Source: an uncultured Mucispirillum sp. | Lineage (GTDB): Bacteria > Chrysiogenota > Deferribacteres > Deferribacterales > Mucispirillaceae | Assembly (NCBI GenBank): GCA_937890655.1 | Contig: CALADT010000144.1 | Coordinates: 1 to 8,892 of the forward strand | Direction: 5' to 3' | Length of the DNA: 8,892 nt | Shown here: positions 1-7,217 of the stretch, one piece after another | Layout of the letters: each line of letters starts with the position of its first letter | Numbering within the stretch: position 1 is the first letter of the stretch | Notes under the pieces: generated by a model | Told to the model about the DNA's origin: nothing | The model's input: only the letters and a program-made list of their open reading frames with translations | The model's database searches: none | Position numbers and translations under genes: made by a program

Positions 1-1831
1 TAAGTGTTTTAATAATATCATCAGTTTTATTAATAACTATATCATCGTATTTATGGTTATAGTAAAAAGGGTTAGTGTGTAAAAGAGATATTTCTTTTGG
101 TGCAAAATATAATACAGGAATATGGTAGTTTATAATAAGTTCTTCTAAAAAACTACTTCTTCTATTATTTGTATTTTCAGCATATGAAAAAACAGTAAGT
201 TTTGCATGGTTTATAATTTGGAAAATATAGTCTTTCATTAAGTTTTCCCTGTCAATATATGTAGGAAGTTGCAGGTGATTTCTTATTTCTGTATTAATAA
301 ATAAGTCTTTAGTGCTTTTAGGTGGGAACATATCTTCTGTCATAAATGGAATAAAAATCACATCATAATCCATATTTCTTGTTTCTAAAACCCCTGTTAC
401 GGCTATTTCTTTTTTTGGTAAGTCAATAGATAGCGAGCTTAATTCTGCAAGTATTAGATATGATGATTCTATGGAAGAAATATCCTCATTAATATTTTTA
501 TAAATAATCATTAATTTATCAAGGGATAATATAAAGTCATGGATTATATCTTCTTCTATAATAAGTAACTCTTTTATATTAAAAAGTAGTTGTTTAAATA
601 TATTAATAGTTGCTTTTATTGTTTGTTTTTCATCCATTTTTAAAAATATTTTAAAATATTTTTTTATAAAATCAATATTTATTACTTCATCTTTTGTTAA
701 GTATAGTTTACTGTTATCCTGCATATTGTATAGGTTATTAAGCAAGGTAGACGCTTCTTCATTTTGTTGAATATAGCTGTCTGTTAATAGTTGGATTAAG
801 TTATTAATATCTATAACATTACTACTTGATGAATATAAGTTTAATAAATTATTAAGTAAAGTATATGTTCTAGTGGTTGTAGCGTCTTCTCCTGCTGATA
901 CATCAAATATATTATAAACATCTAGCTTTATAAAATATGATTTACAGCTACTTTCAGGCATAACTACTGCCATTTTATTAAAAGGTATATTATGTTTTTC
1001 ATGTAGTTCGTATGCTTTTTTTGTAATAAGTTCAATTTGAGAAATATTTGAATTACATTCATATATTTGCATATTATTTCTATTAAACAGAGGCATATTT
1101 TTATCTTTTAGTGATGATGAGTTAAAAAACTTTTCATACTCTTTATGTTGGGAGTGCATTTTGCAGGCATAATTAAAAATAATAATAACATCACTTATTT
1201 CGCCAATATTTTTAATAAAAGTAAGCTCATATTTTGTTAAAAACCCGTTTATAAGAAAAATATACCTGTTATATGATTTTATAAAGTTATAGTTAAGGGT
1301 AATATTATTATATATTTCCCATTTATCCATATAGTTATCATTATGTATAGCATTAATGTAGCTATTCCATAATTTATCAAGTATTATAATTTGGTTTTCA
1401 TAGTCTGTATATTTTCCTGCCTTGCTTAATTGTTCAATACTAACCATTTCAGAAAAAAGTTCTCTATAAAACGCAAAAATATTTTTAGCACTTTGGGCAA
1501 ATGATAAAAAGCTTGAAAAAAATTCTTCGCTTGTGTTTTTAAAAATAGCCGTCTTATCTTTATCAAGTAGCCCATTTACGGCTTTTAATAAATAATAACT
1601 TCTTAATTCCTGTGGTAAAATAGGTTTTGTAAACTCCAAAGCAGTATCAAAAACAGTGGATAAGGATAGTATATCAATATATTTAAACCCATAGTTGGCA
1701 AGTTTTCTCACATTTCTTTCTGTTGGCACAATAAGGCATGTTTTTTCCTTTTCATTATCATATGCTAGTGATGTATTTATTACATACTCTAGCGTTTTTT
1801 TATCTTCTGGAATATACTGACATGTTACCAT
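1..1831 (-). CDS. AddB/RexB-like helicase-nuclease family protein, partial (C-terminus beyond the left edge)
   Basis: Hand translation leftwards from the ATG at 1831-1829 gives 610 codons with no stop up to the window edge, so the C-terminal part is missing. A weak Shine-Dalgarno AGGA lies at 1845-1842. Residues 33-39 (LIVPTER), a VPT stretch followed by an L-P-Q-E-L-R segment near 72-77, a segment near 309-330 (F-D-V-S-A-G-E, then T-x-T-L-L-N-N-L-L) and above all residues 480-504 (GVLETRNMDYD, then FIPF and EDMFPP), followed by HAKLTVFSYAE at 542-552, match the usual layout of AddB/RexB/RecC-like proteins. In that family these proteins pair with an AddA helicase to process double-strand DNA ends and load RecA in the cytoplasm. 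No Walker A (GxxGxGKT) motif is visible in the first 60 residues, so the helicase fold is probably ATPase-dead, as in RecC and some AddB proteins. The C-terminal PD-(D/E)XK nuclease domain would lie outside the window and cannot be checked. Family is fairly sure; exact orthology is not. Confidence 0.72.
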   Translation of the reverse strand, partial: MVTCQYIPEDKKTLEYVINTSLAYDNEKEKTCLIVPTERNVRKLANYGFKYIDILSLSTVFDTALEFTKPILPQELRSYYLLKAVNGLLDKDKTAIFKNTSEEFFSSFLSFAQSAKNIFAFYRELFSEMVSIEQLSKAGKYTDYENQIIILDKLWNSYINAIHNDNYMDKWEIYNNITLNYNFIKSYNRYIFLINGFLTKYELTFIKNIGEISDVIIIFNYACKMHSQHKEYEKFFNSSSLKDKNMPLFNRNNMQIYECNSNISQIELITKKAYELHEKHNIPFNKMAVVMPESSCKSYFIKLDVYNIFDVSAGEDATTTRTYTLLNNLLNLYSSSSNVIDINNLIQLLTDSYIQQNEEASTLLNNLYNMQDNSKLYLTKDEVINIDFIKKYFKIFLKMDEKQTIKATINIFKQLLFNIKELLIIEEDIIHDFILSLDKLMIIYKNINEDISSIESSYLILAELSSLSIDLPKKEIAVTGVLETRNMDYDVIFIPFMTEDMFPPKSTKDLFINTEIRNHLQLPTYIDRENLMKDYIFQIINHAKLTVFSYAENTNNRRSSFLEELIINYHIPVLYFAPKEISLLHTNPFYYNHKYDDIVINKTDDIIKTL

Positions 1832-1911
1832 TTTTTTACTATCCTAAATTTATTTTTGGTTATGTTATATATTTTAAGCGACAAATTAAGACGCACCACA
1901 TATAACATTAT

Positions 1912-1947
1912 AAAAAATCAGCCTATATAGAAGCTATATAGACTGAT
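1912..1947 (-). terminator. Intrinsic terminator after prlC
   Basis: A 14-bp stem pairs 1934-1947 with 1917-1930 around a 3-nt loop (1931-1933), and a run of T on the minus strand follows (A-tract 1912-1916 on the plus strand). The single irregular pair is G·U in the minus-strand RNA but A-C in plus-strand RNA. Its orientation therefore favours ending leftward transcription from prlC, 11 bp after its stop codon, and separates prlC from the AddB-like gene. Confidence 0.85.
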
Positions 1948-1957
1948 ATAAGGTTTT

Positions 1958-3904
1958 TTAATTCATACCCATAAGTTCTAAAAGTTTATTTTCATCAGGT
2001 TTTCTGCCCATAAAGTTAATGAAAAGGTTTTGCATAGTATCAGAGCCACCTTTTTCTAATATATTTTCTTTAAAGGCTTTTGCAGTTTTTTCATGAAATA
2101 CACCGTTTTTGCTAAACAATAAGTAAGCATCAGCAGATAACATTTCTGCCCATTTATAGCTATAATACCCAGCAGAATAGCCTCCACCAAATATATGGCT
2201 AAATCCGTTTTCAAAAATAACATAATTAGGTGGAGTAATAACCGCTGTAGATTTTCTAACATCTTGTATTATTTCATGGACTTCTTTATAAGAATAATCT
2301 TTTTCATATATAGTTAAATCAAATATTCCAAACTCTAATTGTCTAACTAAAAACATACCAGATTGGAAGTTTTTATTATCAATTAACTTTTTAATTAATT
2401 CATCAGGAATAATTTCCCCTGTTTCATAATGGCGGGCAAAAAGTTTTAAAACTTTTTCTTCATAGGAAAAGTTTTCTAAAAACTGTGAAGGAAATTCCAC
2501 CGCGTCCCATTCCACACCGTTTATACCAGAAACATCAGATTCTAAACATTTAGAAAATAGATGATGTATAGCATGGCCTGCCTCGTGGTAGAGAGTATGC
2601 ACATCATCATGACGGAGTAATGATGGTTGGCCGTCTTTTGATGGTGGGAAATTAGCAACAATAAAAGCAGTAGGTAATATTTTATTACCTTTGTCATCAA
2701 TTCTGCCTGTATGCCAGTTATTCATCCAAGCACCACCCCTTTTTTCTGCTCGTGCTTCAAGGTCAATATAAAGTCTTGCAAATGGTTGATTATTACTTTC
2801 TAATAAATCATAACATTTTACACTTTCATGCCATATAGGAGTATCTTTTACTTCTTGAAAGTTAATATTAAATAGTTTTTGTAAAAATAGAAAAAGCCCG
2901 TTTATAACATTATCTTTTTCAAAATACGGCCTAAACTGTTCGCTGTCAAACCCTAGCACTTCTTTTTTTAATAAGTTAGATAAATAAGCAGTATCGTAGC
3001 TTTCTATTTTATCAATATTTTTAGTTTTTGCAAACTCTTGTAGCTCTTTTAATTCTTTTAAGGCATAAGGTTTACCTTTTTCGCTTAAATTTTCTAAAAA
3101 TTGTAATGCTTCAGTAGCAGAAGGACAGCTCATGGTTTCATTACGCATATCTCTATAATTTTTATAGCCTAAAATATGTGCTTTTTCATATTTTAGTTTT
3201 AAAATTTCTTCTATTATATCACTATTATTTTCAGCCCTTGTCATATATGCTTTATATACTTCTTCCCTTAAACTTCTATCGGTGCAGTATGTCATAAAGG
3301 CAGTATATGATGGTGCTTGTAATGTAAACTTATAGCCTGCATTAGTTTTAGCAGTATTTTTATCAGTTTCTGGCATATTTTTTATATGGGTATCATCTTT
3401 TAATATTATTTCAAACTTATTTGTAGCATCAAGCAAGTTTTTATTAAAGCTATCACTTAATTCTGAAAGCCTTGTATTAATTTCTATTAATCTTTTCTTT
3501 TTGCTATCTTCTAAATGAACACCACCTAATTTAAACATTTCAAGCATATCTTTAATAACTTTCTTTTGTTCTTGAGTTAAATTATCTTCTTTTGATATTT
3601 CCATAACAGCATTATAAATATCTTTATTTTGACTTATTTCTGAAGAATAAACACTTAAAGCTGGCAGGCATGAAGAAAAAGCCTGTCTTGTTTCTTCGCT
3701 ATCGCATACAGAGTTTAAGTGGGCAATAGGTGTAAAATAATCATTTAATTTATTATCAAGTTCCATTAAAGGTTTCATAAAGTTTTTATAAGTTTTGTTA
3801 TTTTGTGCAACAAGTTTTTTTATTTCTTCTTTATTGCTGTTTATAATTGCTTCTACATTTTCTAAAGAGTTGTTTATAGCATCCATTGGGAAATCTTTAA
3901 ACAT
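1958..3904 (-). CDS. prlC: Oligopeptidase A, M3 family zinc metallopeptidase
   Basis: This 648-residue protein is the expected size for M3A peptidases (E. coli OpdA/PrlC is about 680). The zinc site is H440-E441-A-G-H444, and the third ligand is most likely E470 in the segment W-D-A-V-E-F-P-S-Q. The C-terminal substrate-binding region has HIFGGGYSAGYYSYKWAE, very close to the OpdA version with its conserved tyrosines. RQLEFGIFDL and the G-G-S-x-x-M-x-x-L-F-x-x-F-x-G-R end also match OpdA. There is no signal peptide, so it is cytoplasmic, where this family cleaves peptides of modest length, including cleaved signal peptides and proteolysis products. A good Shine-Dalgarno (GAGGTGA on the minus strand) lies just before the ATG. 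It starts 15 bp after the lipoprotein stop, so the two are probably co-transcribed. One oddity is that the motif reads HEAGH where most M3 members read HEFGH. Confidence 0.95.
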   Translation of the reverse strand: MFKDFPMDAINNSLENVEAIINSNKEEIKKLVAQNNKTYKNFMKPLMELDNKLNDYFTPIAHLNSVCDSEETRQAFSSCLPALSVYSSEISQNKDIYNAVMEISKEDNLTQEQKKVIKDMLEMFKLGGVHLEDSKKKRLIEINTRLSELSDSFNKNLLDATNKFEIILKDDTHIKNMPETDKNTAKTNAGYKFTLQAPSYTAFMTYCTDRSLREEVYKAYMTRAENNSDIIEEILKLKYEKAHILGYKNYRDMRNETMSCPSATEALQFLENLSEKGKPYALKELKELQEFAKTKNIDKIESYDTAYLSNLLKKEVLGFDSEQFRPYFEKDNVINGLFLFLQKLFNINFQEVKDTPIWHESVKCYDLLESNNQPFARLYIDLEARAEKRGGAWMNNWHTGRIDDKGNKILPTAFIVANFPPSKDGQPSLLRHDDVHTLYHEAGHAIHHLFSKCLESDVSGINGVEWDAVEFPSQFLENFSYEEKVLKLFARHYETGEIIPDELIKKLIDNKNFQSGMFLVRQLEFGIFDLTIYEKDYSYKEVHEIIQDVRKSTAVITPPNYVIFENGFSHIFGGGYSAGYYSYKWAEMLSADAYLLFSKNGVFHEKTAKAFKENILEKGGSDTMQNLFINFMGRKPDENKLLELMGMN

Positions 3905-3919
3905 TTTTTCACCTCATTT

Positions 3920-4774
3920 TTAATATATATTATCTATTTTTTTCACTGTAACATTATACATTGTTTCTCTATCTTCTATCATATCCCTTAAATGGTAGTA
4001 GGAATAGGGTAGAGATAACACTATGGTAGATGTATTATTATCTTGAGAATCAGTATGTAAACTTGTAACTATTACTTTTGTAGTTAAATCTTTTGCAGCT
4101 CTAACAAGTATAATATCTTCATCACTTATGGAATTAATCATAATATTAACCCTTGCACTTTTACCTGTGGGAATATATGGCTCAATTTTTTTGGTAAACG
4201 CTTTTGAGCGGGTTAAAAGAGTATCTTTTGCTGTAAAAAATTCTGTTTCGCCAGAAAACTGTAATATGTTGAAAGGGGTTTTATTTTCTAAAGTAAACCC
4301 TATTTGAATAAGGTTATCATCACCTATATTTGATTGCACATCTTTTATAATAATATTATTAGCATATTTACGTGTAGCTTTATATTTTTTTTCAATATTA
4401 TCAAGTTCTTTTGTAACAAGCCTATCCCGTTGCATATCATCTTGAAGTTTTTGTTTTAATATTTTTTTATATTCTTCAATAATCTGTTCTGGGTTTTTGC
4501 CGTTTAACCGTTTATATAAATTATCAGCAATTAAAGTTTCATCAGCAGATAAAATATAGCCTGATTTAAAAGCATCAGGAAGCTCCAAAATAATAGGGCC
4601 TTTTATATATGAACAAATTGTGTGGTTAATTTGAGTGCATACCATATTTAATTGTTCCTGCATATCATAAAAATCTTTTGCTTGGATAGGCACTTTCATT
4701 ATATTCACTTTTTCTTTCTTACACCCTGTAAATACGGTTAAAACCATAATAACAAGTAGTATTATCTTTTTCAT
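3920..4774 (-). CDS. Predicted lipoprotein of unknown function with an Ig-like C-terminal domain
   Basis: The frame is open from a TTG at 4786, but the ATG at 4774-4772 is the better start. It gives a 284-residue protein beginning MKKIILLVIMV, and the GAGGAAG just upstream is then free to act as ribosome binding site. Counted from that ATG, residues 1-17 form a signal peptide with Lys-Lys and a hydrophobic core, ending in a lipobox-like FTG-C (Cys18), so the mature protein is probably lipid-anchored in the envelope. A charged helical region follows, containing RLNGKNPEQIIEEY; this resembles the L-N-G-K-x-x-E-E-I-I motif of small lipoproteins, but the match is from memory only. The C-terminal third (TLENKTPFNILQFSGE, then IEPYIPTGKSARVNI) looks like a beta-sandwich secreted domain of the FxLYD type. 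No catalytic residues are evident. It is the first gene of the unit with prlC. Lipoprotein status is fairly sure; function is unknown. Confidence 0.8.
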   Translation of the reverse strand: MKKIILLVIMVLTVFTGCKKEKVNIMKVPIQAKDFYDMQEQLNMVCTQINHTICSYIKGPIILELPDAFKSGYILSADETLIADNLYKRLNGKNPEQIIEEYKKILKQKLQDDMQRDRLVTKELDNIEKKYKATRKYANNIIIKDVQSNIGDDNLIQIGFTLENKTPFNILQFSGETEFFTAKDTLLTRSKAFTKKIEPYIPTGKSARVNIMINSISDEDIILVRAAKDLTTKVIVTSLHTDSQDNNTSTIVLSLPYSYYHLRDMIEDRETMYNVTVKKIDNIY

Positions 4775-4777
4775 ATA

Positions 4778-4784
4778 CTTCCTC
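4778..4784 (-). promoter_or_regulatory. Ribosome binding site that fixes the lipoprotein start at 4774
   Basis: Minus-strand GAGGAAG lies 3 nt before the ATG at 4774 (AGGA core 5 nt away). The longer TTG-initiated reading frame would place this purine tract inside codons 1-3, with no Shine-Dalgarno of its own upstream. The tract therefore supports the ATG start. Confidence 0.8.
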
Positions 4785-4810
4785 AAAATATTAAATAATT
4801 TAAGAATATC

Positions 4811-4834
4811 TTTATCATAATTATATATGATAAA
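4811..4834. promoter_or_regulatory. Perfect 9-6-9 inverted repeat over the lipoprotein promoter -10 box (possible operator)
   Basis: TTTATCATA at 4811-4819 is mirrored exactly by TATGATAAA at 4826-4834 around the 6-bp centre ATTATA. The centre is the TATAAT box of the leftward promoter on the minus strand. A dimeric repressor binding here would block that promoter. It does not match a consensus I can name with confidence; Fur/PerR-like sites are similarly AT-rich but differ. Chance palindromes are easier in DNA this AT-rich, so the operator role is inference. Confidence 0.4.
4820..4825 (-). promoter_or_regulatory. Putative -10 box for the lipoprotein-prlC unit
   Basis: The minus strand reads TATAAT, a perfect -10 consensus. 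It lies 46 bp upstream of the ATG at 4774, so the predicted start site near 4813 leaves a leader of roughly 40 nt. The -35 region at 17-bp spacing (TTAAAT) is weak, which would fit a promoter needing an activator or having low strength. In such AT-rich DNA the box could be fortuitous. Confidence 0.4.
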
Positions 4835-4867
4835 TCAAGTATATTTAAAATAAATTATTATAATCTC

Positions 4868-4896
4868 TTGACAATATTGTAACTTCTTATTAAATT
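4868..4896 (+). promoter_or_regulatory. Sigma-70-type promoter of htpG
   Basis: A perfect -35 TTGACA lies at 4868-4873, followed by a 17-bp spacer and the -10 TAAATT (4 of 6 consensus bases) at 4891-4896. Transcription would start near 4902-4904, at the first bases of the CIRCE element, giving a 5' leader of about 60 nt before the htpG ATG. Confidence 0.75.
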
Positions 4897-4901
4897 AACT
4901 T

Positions 4902-4928
4902 TTGGCACTCGCATAGCATGAGTGCTAA
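4902..4928 (+). promoter_or_regulatory. CIRCE element (HrcA operator) of htpG
   Basis: The left arm TTGGCACTC (4902-4910), a 9-bp spacer and the right arm GAGTGCTAA (4920-4928) match the CIRCE consensus TTAGCACTC-N9-GAGTGCTAA with a single difference, A to G at the third base. CIRCE is bound by the HrcA repressor, whose folding depends on GroEL, so genes carrying it are released during heat shock. The site overlaps the predicted transcription start and lies in the htpG leader, where HrcA sites classically sit. It implies that htpG belongs to the HrcA regulon of this organism. Confidence 0.95.
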
Positions 4929-4962
4929 TAAATATAAAATTATATAAACAGGAGATAAATTT

Positions 4963-6855
4963 ATGGCAGAAAAAATGGAATTTAAAACAGAGGTATCAAG
5001 GCTTTTGGATATAGTTATCCATTCACTTTATTCTAATAAGGATATATTTTTAAGGGAGCTTATTTCAAATGCTAGTGATGCAATAGATAAAGTCCGTTAT
5101 GAAGGGTTGACAAATCAAAGCATATACGAAAACGATACAGACTGGAAAATTAAGCTAACACCTAATAAATCTGCAGGTACATTAACTATATCAGATAACG
5201 GTATAGGTATGAACCATGATGAAACAATTTCCACATTAGGCACCATTGCAAATAGTGGCACAAAAGAGTTTATGAAAATGCTTGAAGAAAAAAACGCAAA
5301 AGACGCTGTGGAATTAATCGGCCAATTTGGTGTTGGTTTTTATTCTGCTTTTATGGTTGCAGATAAAGTTACAGTTATTACAAAAAAAGCAGGGGAACAA
5401 GATGCTGTTAAATGGGAAAGTTCAGCAGACGGTCAGTTTGAAATAGATAAAGCTGTTAAAACAAGCCGTGGAACAGATATTATTCTACATTTAAAAGAAG
5501 ATGATAAAAAATATCTTGATGAATGGACATTAAGGGATTTAGTTTCTAAATATTCAGACTATATAGAGCACCCAATAGTTATGGATATAGAACGTCCTAA
5601 AAAAGATGATGAAGGCAAAGATTTAGAAGAAAAAGAAGTAAAAGAAGAAGTTTTAAACTCTCAAAAAGCAATATGGTTAAGAAGTAAATCAGAAATTACA
5701 GAAGAAGAATATAACGAGTTTTATAAACATATTACTCATGATTATTCTGACCCATTACGCACAATCCACTTTAAAGTGGAAGGCACGCAAGAGTTTGCAG
5801 GGCTTTTATATATCCCAAAAACAAAACCTTTTGATATTATATATAAAGAATACAAATCAGGGCCTATGCTTTATGTTCGCCGTGTTCAAATTATGGAACA
5901 CTGTGAGGAGCTTTTCCCACCTTATTTAAGGTTTGTTAAAGGTGTTGTAGAATCTAACGATTTACCACTTAATATATCAAGGGAAATTCTGCAAAACAAT
6001 AAAATGATAGAAGTAATGCGTAAAAACATTACAAAACGTGTGCTTGATGCATTAACTGACATGAAAAACAAAGAATACGACACATATGTATCATTTTACA
6101 AAGAGTTTGGCAGAATATTAAAAGAAGGTTTACATTTTGAATATGAGAAAAAAGAAAATATAGCCGATTTAGTTTTGGCAGAATCTACAAGTGTGGAATC
6201 AGGCTATACAACTTTTGCTGACTATATAAGCCGTATGAAAGAAGGTCAGGAAGAAATCTATTATATTTTATCTCCAAGTAAAGCAGAAGCACTTGCTTCT
6301 CCTTATATGGAAGGCTTAACAAATAAAGGCTATGAAGTGTTAATATTAACTGATGATATTGATGATATAGTTATTTCAGCATTAAGAGAATATAAAGGTA
6401 AAGTGTTTAAATCTGTTGTGAAAGGGGACATTAACTTAACAGAAGAAGAAAAGAAAGAAAAAGAAAAGAAAACAGAAGAATTAAACTCTATTTTATCATT
6501 TATGAAAGAGCATTTAAAAGACAAAGTTTCAGAAGTAAGGCTTTCCAGCCGTTTAACAGATAGCCCAGTATGTTTAGTTAGGGGCGATACGGATTTTGAC
6601 CCATATATGGAACAAGTAATGAAAGCAATGGGACAGGCTTTTATGGCAGGTAAACGCACAATGGAAGTAAACGCAGAGCACCCATTATTTATTAAATTAA
6701 ATGACCTTTTTAATAAAGATAAAGAAAGCGATGTATTAAAAGAATATATTGACTTGCTTTATGATGAGGCACTTATATTAGAGGGTGCAAAACCTGTTGA
6801 TGCAGGGCTTTTTGCAAAACGTGTAGCGTCATTAATGATAAAAGGTTTAGAATAA
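4963..6855 (+). CDS. htpG: Chaperone protein HtpG (bacterial Hsp90)
   Basis: This 630-residue protein is typical for HtpG (E. coli 624). The N-terminal GHKL ATPase domain (about 1-215) has E32 and N36 in RELISNASDAIDK, D78-x-G-I-G-M in SDNGIGM, the lid G-Q-F-G-V-G-F-Y-S-A-F at 120-130 and G170-T171-D. A charged linker (about 212-230) leads to the middle domain, where R340 in NISRE is the conserved arginine that contacts ATP gamma-phosphate. The C-terminal dimerisation domain spans roughly 510-630 and, as in all bacterial forms, lacks the eukaryotic MEEVD tail. It is a cytoplasmic ATP-dependent chaperone that remodels client proteins, acting with DnaK. The ATG follows AGGAG at 4950-4954 with 8-nt spacing. 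It is controlled by the CIRCE promoter and ends at its own terminator, so it is likely monocistronic and heat-inducible. Confidence 0.98.
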   Translation: MAEKMEFKTEVSRLLDIVIHSLYSNKDIFLRELISNASDAIDKVRYEGLTNQSIYENDTDWKIKLTPNKSAGTLTISDNGIGMNHDETISTLGTIANSGTKEFMKMLEEKNAKDAVELIGQFGVGFYSAFMVADKVTVITKKAGEQDAVKWESSADGQFEIDKAVKTSRGTDIILHLKEDDKKYLDEWTLRDLVSKYSDYIEHPIVMDIERPKKDDEGKDLEEKEVKEEVLNSQKAIWLRSKSEITEEEYNEFYKHITHDYSDPLRTIHFKVEGTQEFAGLLYIPKTKPFDIIYKEYKSGPMLYVRRVQIMEHCEELFPPYLRFVKGVVESNDLPLNISREILQNNKMIEVMRKNITKRVLDALTDMKNKEYDTYVSFYKEFGRILKEGLHFEYEKKENIADLVLAESTSVESGYTTFADYISRMKEGQEEIYYILSPSKAEALASPYMEGLTNKGYEVLILTDDIDDIVISALREYKGKVFKSVVKGDINLTEEEKKEKEKKTEELNSILSFMKEHLKDKVSEVRLSSRLTDSPVCLVRGDTDFDPYMEQVMKAMGQAFMAGKRTMEVNAEHPLFIKLNDLFNKDKESDVLKEYIDLLYDEALILEGAKPVDAGLFAKRVASLMIKGLE

Positions 6856-6860
6856 TATTC

Positions 6861-6885
6861 GGGGGCATATAAGCCCCCTTTTTTT
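6861..6885 (+). terminator. Intrinsic terminator of htpG
   Basis: GGGGGC (6861-6866) pairs perfectly with GCCCCC (6873-6878) around a 6-nt loop, followed by seven T residues (6879-6885). It begins 5 bp after the htpG stop codon and is conspicuous for its GC content in this AT-rich region. Confidence 0.95.
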
Positions 6886-7217
6886 ATAATATTTTTAATA
6901 CATTTTGGTTTACAATTCTCCTAATATAGCTACATATTTAAAAATATCTATTTTTCTTTTTATATAACTTATTTTTAATATAAAATATTTTTAAAATCAC
7001 GTAAGAGTTGACTATTATTTTTTAAATTATGTATTGATTTGTTTAATATGTTATGATAGTTTAGTTTATATACATTATGTAACAATTATATGGTAGTTAA
7101 TATTTATATGTATCTATGTATAAAAATATATGTAAATATTATTAATAATATCTTAAAAACATATAAATTATCTTTTAAAGTGTAATAAATATTTAACTAC
7201 AAAGGATATTTATAGGA
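6886..7217. other. AT-rich intergenic stretch without a convincing gene
   Basis: These 332 bp between the htpG terminator and the next start codon are extremely AT-rich, with many short A and T runs. I see no RNA gene, no insertion-sequence end and no long repeat. Only very short reading frames occur, such as a 31-codon one at 7090-7185, and none has a ribosome binding site. The stretch presumably carries the promoter and leader of the downstream gene. Confidence 0.6.
7049..7057 (+). promoter_or_regulatory. Possible extended -10 promoter for the 481-residue gene
   Basis: TG-T-TATGAT has the extended -10 form (TGn followed by 5 of 6 consensus bases). No good -35 lies at 16-18 bp; a TTGATT at 7034-7039 is too close. 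Transcription from here would leave a leader of about 150 nt. In this base composition the call is weak. Confidence 0.25.

Noticed and set aside
1862..1908. A 9-bp inverted repeat (ATGTTATAT at 1862-1870 and ATATAACAT at 1900-1908) upstream of the AddB-like gene
   Set aside because: The arms are almost pure A/T with a 29-bp loop. Such pairs are expected by chance here, and no promoter with good boxes could be placed around them.
1907..1912. Minus-strand TATAAT next to the prlC terminator as a promoter for the AddB-like gene
   Set aside because: It falls in the U-tract of the terminator, and the -35 position (AGCTTC at 17-bp spacing) has no resemblance to consensus.
2056..2262. A 68-codon minus-strand frame inside prlC
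   Set aside because: It is out of frame within the conserved C-terminal region of prlC, so it is a shadow frame.
5738..5929. A 63-codon plus-strand frame inside htpG
   Set aside because: It is a second frame over the conserved middle domain of htpG and has no ribosome site.
6330..6659. A 109-codon minus-strand frame inside htpG
   Set aside because: It lies wholly within the clearly coding htpG gene on the opposite strand, is Ser-rich from reversed codons and has no independent support.
7008..7036. TTGACT at 7008-7013 as a -35 box for the 481-residue gene
   Set aside because: No acceptable -10 hexamer lies 16-18 bp downstream.
7090..7185. A 31-codon plus-strand reading frame in the AT-rich gap
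   Set aside because: It has no Shine-Dalgarno and a low-complexity composition dominated by Ile, Tyr, Asn and Lys, as expected from random AT-rich DNA.
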